This document shows positions 31,963-39,702 of a stretch of 40,534 nt of DNA, piece after piece. Each line of letters begins with the position of its first letter. Within the stretch, counting starts at the first letter, position 1. The notes under the pieces were generated by a model. It had not been told where the DNA came from, did not search any database, and worked only from the letters and a program-made list of their open reading frames with translations. Origin of the DNA: Myxococcales bacterium (GTDB lineage: Bacteria; Myxococcota_A; Polyangia; Palsa-1104); assembly GCA_003170275.1 (NCBI GenBank), contig PNAM01000054.1, positions 1 through 40,534 on the forward strand, read 5' to 3'. A program made the position numbers and the translations under genes.

Positions 31963-32490
31963 AAGTTCTCGTTACGGGCGCGAACGGGCACGTCGGGAGC
32001 CACGTGGTGCGCGCGGCGCTGGCGGCGGGCTGGACGCCCGTCGGGCTGGTGCGCGAAGGCAGCGACCGGCGCGCGCTCGCCGGGCTCGATGTCGAGCTAC
32101 GGACCGGCGAGCTCTTGGATGCGGGCAGCGTCGATCGTGCGATGGACGGCGTCGAGCTGGTGTTCCACGTCGGCGCGGTCCACCGCAACTTCGCGGCGGA
32201 CCCGGCGCAGATCGAGCGTCCCGCCGTCGAGGGCACCCGCAACGTGCTCGAGGCCGCGAGCCGCCGCGGCGTGCGCCGGGTGGTCTACACCAGCACCGGC
32301 GCCGCCGTCGGCTTCAGCCCGGATCCGGCGCACCCGATCGACGAGCGCCACTTCCTCGGCGAGCTCATCGAATGTATCGAGTCGGGCGATCGGATCGCCG
32401 TCATCTCGCGCGTGACCGAGGGTCGCGGCGAAGGTGCGCGCGCAGCTCGGCGAGCGCGCCGCGCCGGACGCCGACTGGACGCCGGCTTGA
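31959..32490 (+). pseudogene. Truncated NAD-dependent epimerase/dehydratase
   Basis: Starts normally at ATG 31959 (overlap ATGA) with VLVTGANGHVGSHVVRAAL, the NAD motif TGxxGxxG, DVELRTGELLD, VFHVGAVH, VEGTRNVLEAA, VVYTSTGAAVGF and IDERHF. After about 32365 similarity stops: the YxxxK active site and the C-terminal half (roughly 180 residues) are missing. The same frame then runs out of sense into the next gene, while another frame reads KVRAQLGERAAPDADWTPA to a stop at 32490. A deletion with a frame change is the likely cause. Confidence 0.78.
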
Positions 32491-32523
32491 CGCTTTCGTC
32501 GCTGCGTTGCAGTGGTAGCGGCC

Positions 32524-32868
32524 ATGTGCTCCATCGGACCGCTCCAGAAGATCGTCCAGCAGGGAATCGTCGATCTCGACGCGCACCGGCTCGACGAGGT
32601 CATGAAGCTGTTCCATCCCGAATGCGTGATGATGATGCCCGCCGGCGAAGAGGTCGGCCTCGACGGGATCGCGCTCGCGTTCAAGCTGCAGATCGACGGC
32701 TTCCCCGACGCTCGCCAATTCGTCACGCCCGCCGGCCTGTTGGAGCCAACCGGATCGCACGTCACCTGGCGCGCCTGTGACGTGCTCACCTTCCGCAAGG
32801 ACAAGATCGTCCGCTGGTGCGCCTTCCTCGACCTCGCGTCGATCGCGCTGCAGATGGGCTCGCCCTAG
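32524..32868 (+). CDS. SnoaL-like/NTF2-fold protein with probable internal deletion (114 aa)
   Basis: Nuclear-transport-factor-2 fold: LDAHRLDEVMKLFHPECVMM, GLDGIALAFKLQIDGFPDAR, then TGSHVTWRACDVLTFRKDKIVRW and FLDLASIALQMG. SnoaL relatives are about 130-140 residues; here some 25 residues of the central strands between DAR and LEPTG are missing. The protein may therefore be inactive. ATG at 32524 or GTG at 32512. Small-molecule binding or isomerase roles are known in the family. It is convergent with the membrane protein at 32877. Confidence 0.75.
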   Translation: MCSIGPLQKIVQQGIVDLDAHRLDEVMKLFHPECVMMMPAGEEVGLDGIALAFKLQIDGFPDARQFVTPAGLLEPTGSHVTWRACDVLTFRKDKIVRWCAFLDLASIALQMGSP

Positions 32869-32876
32869 CCGCTGCG

Positions 32877-33266
32877 CTACGCGGCGCGCTGCGTGCGCTC
32901 CGTCCGGGCGCGCGCCGGCTCACGCTTGACGCCGAGCGACGCGATCAGCAGCACGACCGGCAGACCGCCGAGCGAGATCAGCACCCAGCCGTACGCGGGG
33001 AACACGTTGACCACCAGGATCGCGCCGCACACATAGGCCCAGAACGCCAGCGGCATCAGCATGCCGAGCAGCGCGATGGTCCCCGGATAGTCGTTGGCGC
33101 CCATCACCAGCGAAACGATGCCGGTGCCGATCGCCAGCAAGAAGACCACCGGCAGCGCCAAGGCCGGCCGCAGCCCCAGGACCGGAATCAGCCCGGCCCC
33201 GATCAACGCGAACGATGCGGCGGCGGTGAGGGATCGGGCGGTGAACGAGTTGCGGAACGGCTTCAT
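32877..33266 (-). CDS. Small four-helix membrane protein (129 aa)
   Basis: Four hydrophobic segments are visible: SLTAAASFALIGAGLIPVLG, ALALPVVFLLAIGTGIVSLV, TIALLGMLMPLAFWAYVCG and VLISLGGLPVVLLIASLGV, ending in a basic cytoplasmic tail. No family recognised. ATG at 33266 is fixed by the AGGAGG Shine-Dalgarno 6 bases before it. It lies 115 bases after the cytochrome operon on the same strand, with a weak promoter-like element of its own between. Confidence 0.85.
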   Translation of the reverse strand: MKPFRNSFTARSLTAAASFALIGAGLIPVLGLRPALALPVVFLLAIGTGIVSLVMGANDYPGTIALLGMLMPLAFWAYVCGAILVVNVFPAYGWVLISLGGLPVVLLIASLGVKREPARARTERTQRAA

Positions 33267-33290
33267 GGTCGCCTCCTGGCCACTCCACTC

Positions 33291-33306
33291 TGCAGGCGCC
33301 ATACCG
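33291..33306 (-). promoter_or_regulatory. Weak sigma-54-like element before small membrane protein
   Basis: CGGTATGGCGCCTGCA on the minus strand keeps GG-N10-GC with four mismatches. Predicted start about 33280 leaves a leader with AGGAGG. Confidence 0.3.
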
Positions 33307-33381
33307 AAGATCTTCACTCCGCGCGCACGATCCTTGCGCAAATCCTGCGAATCGGCTGCCGGCGCGCGCAACGGTTGCGGG

Positions 33382-34674
33382 CTATTTCCCGCCCTGGAGC
33401 CACCGGTGGCCTTCGCCCTGCAGCGCCGTGCGCGTGACGCCGGGAAGGAGCTTCTCCGCCTCGGGAACCAGCCTGGTGTAGAAGTTCTTCGCGACTTCGT
33501 ACATGCCCTTCCACTGCACGAAGTCGGGCGCCATCATCGCCGCGCCGTGTCGCGCACGCCGCCCCTCGTGGTGCCACAGCTCGAAGAAGGTGAACTCGAT
33601 CGCCTCGTCGAACTGGATCCCGGTGAGCTTGCCGGCCTTGCGCAGCCCGTCCATGATCAGCTGCGCCGGCGCGGCGAACTTGGTGTTGTAGTGCGCGACG
33701 AACGCGTCGTACTGGGTGAAGTAGTTCTTGGCCCAGCTCTCCGAGTGGCACTGCTGGCACACGTCCATCATGTCGTCGCGCTTCTGCTCCCAGTCCTTCT
33801 GACGGGTCGAGATGATCGGGCGGAGGGTCCATGCGATGCGCATGCCCGGATCGTGGTTGACCGGCTGGGTGGGCGTGGCCGACATGTGACAGGTCGCGCA
33901 GGTGGGCGCCGCGTGGTAGTCGCGGCCCACCACCCACGGCTGGGCGGTCAGGTTCATCTGGTCGTGCAGCTCGCGGAAGCGCACGCCGTGCTTGGACTCG
34001 TTGTAGACCTCGAGCTGCGGGTGATCCGGGCCCGTGTGGCACTTGCCGCAGGTGTCGGGCCCGCGCGCGATCGCCAGCGAGAAGTCGTGGCGATAGTGGC
34101 AGGCCGCGCACGAGCCCTTGGAGCCGTCGGGGTTGATGCGGCCCATGCCGCCGTTCGGCCAGGTGGCCGGATCGAGCTTGCCGCTGGGCAGCACCTTGAC
34201 GGTGGTGCCGTGGCAGGCCTCGCAGCCGAGCGTGGGCGTCGGGCCGCCCTCGACCACCTCGCCGAGGAAATTGTCGGCGGAGCCGACGAACGACGCCGCC
34301 TCAGCGTGGCGGCTCGCCGCCTGCTGCTTGAATTCGGTCGGGTGGCACTTGGAGCAGTCGAGCGGGCTCACGATGGTCGCGATCTTGACGCCGTGGTGCT
34401 CGAACGCGTCGACGTCCTTCGCGTCGGCGGCGTGGCAGGTGAGGCAGCCGATGCCGCGTAGCGCGTGCTTGGAGTCCTGCCACTGCAGCACGATCCCTGG
34501 CGAGGTCTTCTGATGGCAGTCGACGCACTCCTTGGAGTCCGCGGCGACCACCGGCTTCGGCCGCTCGCCGGGCTTGTGCTCGCGCTTCACTTCCTTGTAC
34601 GCGACCACCAGCAGCGACGCCAAGAACAACATCCCGAGGACCGCAACGATCACGCGTTTGAATTCAGCAGTCAT
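33382..34674 (-). CDS. Octahaem cytochrome c, hydroxylamine oxidoreductase-like (430 aa)
   Basis: Eight CxxCH haem sites: CVDCH (C50), CLTCH, CSKCH, CEACH, CAACH, CGKCH, CATCH, CQQCH. The helical C-terminal part (FTFFELWHHEGRRARHGAAM, VQWKGMYEVAKNFYTRL) is the typical tail of the HAO/epsilon-HAO octahaem family. Members oxidise hydroxylamine or hydrazine, or reduce nitrite or hydroxylamine to ammonia. The crosslinking tyrosine that separates oxidases from reductases cannot be assigned without alignment. An N-terminal hydrophobic segment (7-25) likely stays as a membrane anchor. ATG overlaps the cytochrome b stop (TGATG), so it may be the electron partner of the b/Rieske pair. Confidence 0.92.
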   Translation of the reverse strand: MTAEFKRVIVAVLGMLFLASLLVVAYKEVKREHKPGERPKPVVAADSKECVDCHQKTSPGIVLQWQDSKHALRGIGCLTCHAADAKDVDAFEHHGVKIATIVSPLDCSKCHPTEFKQQAASRHAEAASFVGSADNFLGEVVEGGPTPTLGCEACHGTTVKVLPSGKLDPATWPNGGMGRINPDGSKGSCAACHYRHDFSLAIARGPDTCGKCHTGPDHPQLEVYNESKHGVRFRELHDQMNLTAQPWVVGRDYHAAPTCATCHMSATPTQPVNHDPGMRIAWTLRPIISTRQKDWEQKRDDMMDVCQQCHSESWAKNYFTQYDAFVAHYNTKFAAPAQLIMDGLRKAGKLTGIQFDEAIEFTFFELWHHEGRRARHGAAMMAPDFVQWKGMYEVAKNFYTRLVPEAEKLLPGVTRTALQGEGHRWLQGGK

Positions 34675-35714
34675 CAGACGAGAGCCTCCCAGATGGTGAA
34701 CACGACCACGACCAGCACCGCGAGGATGCCGAACAGGATGTTCAGCTCACGCTTCGGCGCCAGGCGGCGCAGCCCCGCGTCGACGGCGGGCCAGAACAGC
34801 ATCACCAGTGCGGCGGTGAAGGTGCCGAGCACCCCCACCTTGAGCGAGGTCAGCTTGAGCCAGCGGAACGCGAAGTAGAAGTACCACTCGGGCCGGATGT
34901 GCTCGGGCGTGATCGCCGGGTTGGCCGGATCGCCGAGGCCGGCGGGCGCCATCACCGCCACCACGTCGAGCAGCACCATCAGCGTGAGCGCGATCATCAT
35001 CTCGGTGAGCAGGTGATCGGGAAAGAACGGAAACGTCTTGGGCTCGTTGACCTGATCGCGGAAGCGCAGCTCGTCGGACATGCCGTGGATGCGCACCAAC
35101 GCGATGTGCGCGGCCACCAGCGCGACGATCACGATCGGCAGGATCGCGGTGTGCAGCACGAAGAAGCGGGAAAGCGTGGCCGGCCCCACCTCGTCGCCGC
35201 CGCGGATGAACGTCGAGGCGAACTTGCCGACGAGCGGCATGGCGCCGGCCAGGTTGGCGGTGACCGTGGCGCCCCAGTACGAGAGCTGCTCGTAGACCAG
35301 CGAGTAGCCGGTGATGCCCTCGGCCAGCGTCATGAACAGGAGCAGGCAGCCGAACATCCAGGTGAGCTCGCGCGGCTTCCTGAACGAGCCGGTGAAGAAC
35401 ACCCGCAGCGTGTGCAGGCAGACCGCGACGATCATTCCGGTCGCCGACCACTTGTGCAGGCTGCGCAGCCACCAGCCGAAGCTCACGTTCTGCGAGATGT
35501 TCGCGACCGAGCCATACGCGCGGCCAGGCTCGGGCACGTAATAGAACAGGAGCATCAGCCCGGTGGCGATCTGGATCAGGAACAGGTATGCGGGGGTGCC
35601 GCCGAGCGCGAACCACCAGCGCTTGAGGTGGCCCGGCACCGGCTCGTTGGTGACCTCGCTCAGGCGGTCCAGATCGACCGGCACCCGCTCCTTGAGCCAC
35701 CCGCGAAGGCTCAC
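34674..35714 (-). CDS. Cytochrome b of bc-type quinol oxidoreductase (346 aa)
   Basis: Fused cytochrome b6 / subunit IV form. About eight membrane segments; paired haem-ligand histidines in LHKWSATG with CLHTLRVFFTG, and FVLHTAILP with AAHIALVRIHG. The quinol-site PEWYFYFAFRW is present. Start GTG at 35714 overlaps the Rieske stop (GTGA), which fixes it over longer extensions. With the Rieske protein it oxidises menaquinol or another quinol; no cytochrome c1 gene is present, and the flanking multihaem cytochromes probably take its place. Confidence 0.95.
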   Translation of the reverse strand: MSLRGWLKERVPVDLDRLSEVTNEPVPGHLKRWWFALGGTPAYLFLIQIATGLMLLFYYVPEPGRAYGSVANISQNVSFGWWLRSLHKWSATGMIVAVCLHTLRVFFTGSFRKPRELTWMFGCLLLFMTLAEGITGYSLVYEQLSYWGATVTANLAGAMPLVGKFASTFIRGGDEVGPATLSRFFVLHTAILPIVIVALVAAHIALVRIHGMSDELRFRDQVNEPKTFPFFPDHLLTEMMIALTLMVLLDVVAVMAPAGLGDPANPAITPEHIRPEWYFYFAFRWLKLTSLKVGVLGTFTAALVMLFWPAVDAGLRRLAPKRELNILFGILAVLVVVVFTIWEALV

Positions 35715-36190
35715 GCAGGCTCCTTCATCTTGAGGTAGACGCTGCCCTCGATCACCTCGACCTCGTAGCGGCCGAGCGGGCGGGGCGGCGGGCCGGAGAG
35801 CACCTTGCCCTCCTGATCGAACGCGGCGTTGTGGCAGGGGCACAAGAACTGTTTGGCGCCGCCTTCCCAGCGCACGCGGCAGCCGAGGTGTGGGCACACG
35901 GTCGACAATGCGAGCAGCGAGTCACCTTGCCGCACCACCTGCACCGGCACGCCGCGCAGATCGGTCACCACGTGGGTGCCACCGTCGGGAAGCTGGCTCA
36001 ACCGCGCGACGAAGATCGAGCGTATCGTCGGCGTCCTCTTCATTGGATACAGATATTTTGCAGCCAGCACCGCCGCCGTCCCGTAGCTCACCGCAAGGCT
36101 CACGTACATCGCGAGCTGGCCGAAAAAATTGCGTCGATCGTTATGCACGGGTGCGCACAAAGCAGGCTTCGTGCCACCCGGCGGCGTCAT
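35711..36190 (-). CDS. Rieske [2Fe-2S] protein (159 aa)
   Basis: Cluster motifs CPHLGC and CPCHNAAFD provide the Cys-His pairs of a high-potential Rieske cluster; GPPPRPLGRYEVEV follows as usual. N-terminal DRRNFFGQLAMYVSLAVSYG is a twin-arginine type membrane anchor, consistent with Tat export of folded Rieske proteins. ATG at 36190 overlaps the stop of the 13-haem gene as ATGA; a GTG at 36208 is less likely. Acts in the periplasm with cytochrome b. A sigma-54-like sequence lies inside its first codons. Confidence 0.95.
   Translation of the reverse strand: MTPPGGTKPALCAPVHNDRRNFFGQLAMYVSLAVSYGTAAVLAAKYLYPMKRTPTIRSIFVARLSQLPDGGTHVVTDLRGVPVQVVRQGDSLLALSTVCPHLGCRVRWEGGAKQFLCPCHNAAFDQEGKVLSGPPPRPLGRYEVEVIEGSVYLKMKEPA
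36161..36176 (-). promoter_or_regulatory. Intragenic sigma-54-like sequence in Rieske gene
   Basis: TGGCACGAAGCCTGCT on the minus strand differs from TGGCACG-N4-TTGCT at one base only. It lies in codons 5-10 of the Rieske gene. It could be an internal promoter for cytochrome b and the octahaem gene, or chance. Confidence 0.3.
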
Positions 36191-37218
36191 TGGTGGCACG
36201 CGAGGCACATGTTGTTGCGTGAGATCTCGTCGCGGCCGTGGCGGTCGGTCCAGCCGAGCGGGTGCGGATTGCCACCCACGCCTCCCACCTTGTGGCAGTC
36301 CACGCAGATCGAGCGCACGCCCTGATCGTGGCAGGCGGCGCAGTTGGTGATGTCGCGGCGTGCGGCCTGTCCGTGGAAGCTGGCCGAGCCCGGGAACGCC
36401 CAGCCGGGCGGGTGCGGATCGCGTGGGTTCGCGGCGAACGGGGTCAGGTTCTGCGCCTGGTGACAGCTCTCGCAGAAGCTCGAGCCGTGACAGCGTCGGC
36501 AGGTGGCCGGCTCGGCCTTGGCCTCGATCGCGTGGCGGCTGATGAAGTCGTTGCGGTGGATGAAGCTCACGTCGACGCGCTCGGGCAGCTTGACCTCGAT
36601 CTTGGTGGACACCGTCGACGCGTGGCAGTCGCTACAGAAGGTCTGGTCGTGGCACTGCGCGCAGCTGTCCGCGTTCGAACGCGCCGGCGCGCCGTGCTCG
36701 CGTACCCAGTCGAGCTGGTGCGAGAAGTCTGCGACCGGCTTGAGCGGAAGCTTCCTGAAGTCCAGGTGGCAGCCGCGGCAGCGCCCCTCGTCGTATTCCT
36801 TCTTGTGCTCGTGGCAGGAGAGGCACGCCGTCATGGGCGGGCGCGTCTCGCTGGTGCGGAACGGGCTCGGCAGGGTCTTATGGCACACCGAGCAGTCTTC
36901 CTTGACGCGCTCGATGTGGTCGGCGTGCGAGACCCGCAGCGTTGGCTTCGGCGCGGGGAAGTGCGCGGCGCGGCGCACTTCGGTGTGGCAGAACCCGCAG
37001 TTGCCCTTCTCCTTCTGCTCGCGGTGACACGAAAGGCACGTCTTCTCGTCGGGGAGAAAGCGCCCGTCGAGTGTCTTGGCGTCGTAGATGCTCTCGTGAC
37101 AGGTCAGGCACTCGACCTTGGCGGCCTTGTGGGTAGCGTGCGGGATCCTGATCTGATCGATGCGGAAGAACGCGCACGAGGCGGTGAACACGACGGCGCA
37201 GACGAGCACGGTCCTCAT
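36187..37218 (-). CDS. 13-haem c-type cytochrome lipoprotein (343 aa)
   Basis: Signal MRTVLVCAVVFTASC with lipobox TASC at C15 predicts a lipid-anchored protein. Thirteen CxxCH sites are spread along the chain (CLTCH, CLSCH, CGFCH, CSVCH, CLSCH, CRGCH, CAQCH, CSDCH, CRRCH, CESCH, CAACH, CVDCH, CLACH), the last at the very C-terminus. Spaced His residues such as HATHK and SHADHIE can serve as second ligands. It lies between the beta-barrel and Rieske genes with ATGA overlaps on both sides, so it is likely the periplasmic link between the b/Rieske complex and the outer-membrane conduit. Confidence 0.94.
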   Translation of the reverse strand: MRTVLVCAVVFTASCAFFRIDQIRIPHATHKAAKVECLTCHESIYDAKTLDGRFLPDEKTCLSCHREQKEKGNCGFCHTEVRRAAHFPAPKPTLRVSHADHIERVKEDCSVCHKTLPSPFRTSETRPPMTACLSCHEHKKEYDEGRCRGCHLDFRKLPLKPVADFSHQLDWVREHGAPARSNADSCAQCHDQTFCSDCHASTVSTKIEVKLPERVDVSFIHRNDFISRHAIEAKAEPATCRRCHGSSFCESCHQAQNLTPFAANPRDPHPPGWAFPGSASFHGQAARRDITNCAACHDQGVRSICVDCHKVGGVGGNPHPLGWTDRHGRDEISRNNMCLACHQ

Positions 37219-38480
37219 TTGCGCTCCTCGCGGACGTGGAACGTCTGGTTGTAGACCAGCTTGACCATCCCTTCGAGGCGCCGCTCGACGAACGGGGTCA
37301 CGTCGCCGATCGCGGTGCCCACCACGCGCCAGCCGGGGTGGAAGTCCCAGCCGAGCGTGCCCGCGCCGGTGAACGAGAAGGTCTGCCCAGCGTATCCGGT
37401 GAGCGGCTGCTCGAGCACGATCGCGTCCGCGTCGAGCGTGATGGCCAGCGTCGGCAGAATGCGGTGAATGAGGTACAGGCGCGCCTGCGTGTAGCCGTTG
37501 CCAGGCAGCGTGAGCAGCCGCGCCTCGGCGCCGAGCGAGGTCTCGAACGCCGGTCCGAGGTACACGTTGAGCTTCACGCCCGCGCGGTTGCCGGCGCCCG
37601 CCGCGTCGACGCCCGCCGCGCCGACGATGACATGGTAGTCGGCGGTCAGCCGCACGCGCGCATGCGGCCGCAGATAGATGCTGGCGCCCGCCTCATCGTG
37701 CGACTCCTGCGAGAACACCGACAGGATCGAGCTGCGCGGCAAAAACAGGTCGGGCGCGGTACGGCGATAATCGGCGCGCACCTCGAGCATGCGGAGCGGC
37801 TGCCAGGTCGCGGCCAGATCGCCCTCGGCCAGCCGCAGCTCGGTCAGGCTCAGGAGCGCATAGTCGGTGAGCGCCAGGGTGGGGTGCGCCTGCCAGCGCG
37901 CGTCCGCGCCCAGGTCCTCGCGCGCCACCCGGCCCTTGTCGAGCACGTGTACGAAGGACAAGCCGAGCTCTGTGTTGAACGAGCGTCGCCAGAACAGCCG
38001 CGCCCCGGCGATCGCGTCTCCCTGCTGGGTGGCGAAGCGGGGCGTGACCGGCGCGCCGCCGTAGGCATTGACGGCGAGTCCCCTCCACAGCCGCACGGTG
38101 AGCGAGCCGCCGTCGATCTGGCGGGCGCGCGCCGCGCCGCCGAACACGAACTGCCGGCCGATGCGCAGCACGAACCGGCGATCTAGCAGCTTGCCTTCGA
38201 TGAACCCGACGTCGAGATCGCCGGTGGCCAGCCCTTCGCGCGGATCGCCGAGCGCGAGCTCGCCCCAGCCCGACACCACGATGCGCAGATCGTCGACGTG
38301 GCGCAGCCGCACGTCGCCGACGGTCAGCGTGAGGGTCTCGTAGACCGGGACCACGGTGTACACGCGTCCGTCGCGCGGATCCTGCCGGCCGGCGATTAGC
38401 GTCGAGACGGTGGCGTCGACGGTGTCGGCGCGCGCGGTCGAGGTCACGGCGAGCAGCAGCAGCAGCGCGCTACGGCCCAT
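37215..38480 (-). CDS. Outer-membrane beta-barrel of cytochrome conduit (421 aa)
   Basis: Signal peptide MGRSALLLLLAVTSTARA, then alternating beta-strand sequence to the end (LRIVVSGWGELALGD, FVLRIGRQFVFGG, LTVRLWRGLAVNAYGG, LRMLEVRADYRRTAP, GWRVVGTAIGDVTPFVERR) with a closing aromatic-rich strand (MVKLVYNQTFHV). No POTRA or TonB box. Flanked by multihaem lipoproteins, it fits the sheath role of MtrB, OmbB or ExtD, holding cytochromes across the outer membrane, though not clearly homologous to one of them. Overlaps its neighbours by 11 and 4 bases. Confidence 0.88.
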   Translation of the reverse strand: MGRSALLLLLAVTSTARADTVDATVSTLIAGRQDPRDGRVYTVVPVYETLTLTVGDVRLRHVDDLRIVVSGWGELALGDPREGLATGDLDVGFIEGKLLDRRFVLRIGRQFVFGGAARARQIDGGSLTVRLWRGLAVNAYGGAPVTPRFATQQGDAIAGARLFWRRSFNTELGLSFVHVLDKGRVAREDLGADARWQAHPTLALTDYALLSLTELRLAEGDLAATWQPLRMLEVRADYRRTAPDLFLPRSSILSVFSQESHDEAGASIYLRPHARVRLTADYHVIVGAAGVDAAGAGNRAGVKLNVYLGPAFETSLGAEARLLTLPGNGYTQARLYLIHRILPTLAITLDADAIVLEQPLTGYAGQTFSFTGAGTLGWDFHPGWRVVGTAIGDVTPFVERRLEGMVKLVYNQTFHVREERK

Positions 38481-39672
38481 CGATCACCCCGTCGAGGTGC
38501 GTCGAGGTCGCGCCCACGATCAGGCTGCCGGTCGCGTCGATGGTCGACGGGTGGCACAGGTGACAATCGGCTAGGCCGATCGAGCTCGTGTGCGCGGCGT
38601 TCAGCGGCGGGATCCCGTGGCACGCGCCGCAAGCGGCCGCGCTGCTGCCGCCGTTCCAATCCGGTCGCGAGCTCGTGCCGTGGCAGTAGACGTTGCTGCA
38701 CGTCGACGTGCTCGCGTCGAACGCGGGCGTCGCGCCGCCGGTGGCGCCGAGGCCGGTCCAGCCGGCCGGAAACACCGTCGCCGGCCCGTCGTGATCGATG
38801 TGGCCCGGGCTGCTCACCTCCGCCGGTGGAACGTGGCACTCGGTACAGCCGAGCGGCGGTCGCAACCGATGGAGTGCACCGGTGTGTGCCGCGTGCGCTC
38901 CGCCTGGCGACGGATGGCAGGCCAGGCACGTGCCCGAATCGTCGCCCAGGCTGACCTTGCCGTCGACGTGCAGCGCGTCGCCGACCAGCCTGCGGCTGGC
39001 GTCGGTGACCCGCGCATGGCACTCGACGCAGTTGCTGCGCGTGTGGTTCGACGGCGGCAGCCCGTGGCAGGTCCCGCATGCCGCGTTGGCCGCGCCGCCA
39101 TTCCAGAGCGGTCGGGTGACGATCGCGTTGGTATCGCGAAAGGTGTCTCCATGGCAGTACACTCCGCTACAGGCGCCGTTCTTCCACTCGGGCGGCTCCG
39201 AGCGGTCGCCGGCGTGTAGGCTCGCGTTGGCCAGCGCGCCGAAGGTGATGCGCGGGGTGTCGATCACCGAGCCGTTCTCGGCGAACAGGTGCCCCGCGTC
39301 GGTGTAGAGCACCGGTTTGACGTGGCACGCGCTGCAATCGAGCTTCTTATTGGCGTGTGCCAGATGCGCGCCGGTTTCGGGCGGTTGGCCGTGGCAGGTG
39401 GTGCACGCCGAGACGCCTTGTTCGTGGCAGCGGAGGCAGCTCTTGCCCGAGGTGCCCCCGGCGAAGTCTTCCCCGTGACAGTGCGCGCACTTCCCCAGGT
39501 CCCAGCCGAGCGACTCGATCAGGATCCCGTGGAAGTCCGGGCTCATCGGATCGGCGATTCCGGGCGGGTGCACCGTCGCGCACGCCGCCTCGGTCGGGCA
39601 GCGCCGTCCCTCGTCGTCGAGCGGCCGCACCGTCGAGCAACCGAGGATGCCGAGGGCCCACAAGCCAGCCAT
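38470..39672 (-). CDS. 12-haem CxxxxCH/CxxCH cytochrome lipoprotein (400 aa)
   Basis: Ten CxxCH sites plus two longer CxxxxCH sites (CSGVYCH, CSNVYCH), the mark of the CxxxxCH/CxxCH family known from Geobacter. Repeated units such as LWNGG-CGTCHGLPPSNHTRSNC and DWNGG-CGACHGIPPLNAAHTS show internal duplication. Signal MAGLWALGILGC ends in a lipobox. The ATG at 39672 is chosen over GTG 39693 because GGAGGGG lies 8 bases before it. Probably an outer-membrane or outer-face electron carrier of the conduit. Confidence 0.92.
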   Translation of the reverse strand: MAGLWALGILGCSTVRPLDDEGRRCPTEAACATVHPPGIADPMSPDFHGILIESLGWDLGKCAHCHGEDFAGGTSGKSCLRCHEQGVSACTTCHGQPPETGAHLAHANKKLDCSACHVKPVLYTDAGHLFAENGSVIDTPRITFGALANASLHAGDRSEPPEWKNGACSGVYCHGDTFRDTNAIVTRPLWNGGAANAACGTCHGLPPSNHTRSNCVECHARVTDASRRLVGDALHVDGKVSLGDDSGTCLACHPSPGGAHAAHTGALHRLRPPLGCTECHVPPAEVSSPGHIDHDGPATVFPAGWTGLGATGGATPAFDASTSTCSNVYCHGTSSRPDWNGGSSAAACGACHGIPPLNAAHTSSIGLADCHLCHPSTIDATGSLIVGATSTHLDGVIDGP

Positions 39673-39702
39673 CGCGCGCGCCCCTCCACTCACGTCTGCG
39701 CT

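Noticed and set aside
31251..32780. 509-codon plus frame through the saccharopine and epimerase genes
   Set aside because: Out of frame for its first 700 bases and in frame only with the epimerase remnant; it is an accidental fusion of frames.
33367..33379. CGCAAC-G-GTTGCG inverted repeat after the cytochrome operon
   Set aside because: The loop is one base and no U tract follows, so it is not a credible terminator; a binding site is possible but unsupported.
33094..34461. Plus-strand open frame of 455 codons
   Set aside because: Antisense to the octahaem cytochrome and the membrane protein; no domain, composition typical of high-GC shadow frames.
36238..37254. Long plus-strand open frame (338 codons) opposite the 13-haem cytochrome
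   Set aside because: It is a shadow of the cytochrome on the other strand; its Ala/Arg/Val-rich product has no domain, while the minus strand has 13 haem motifs.
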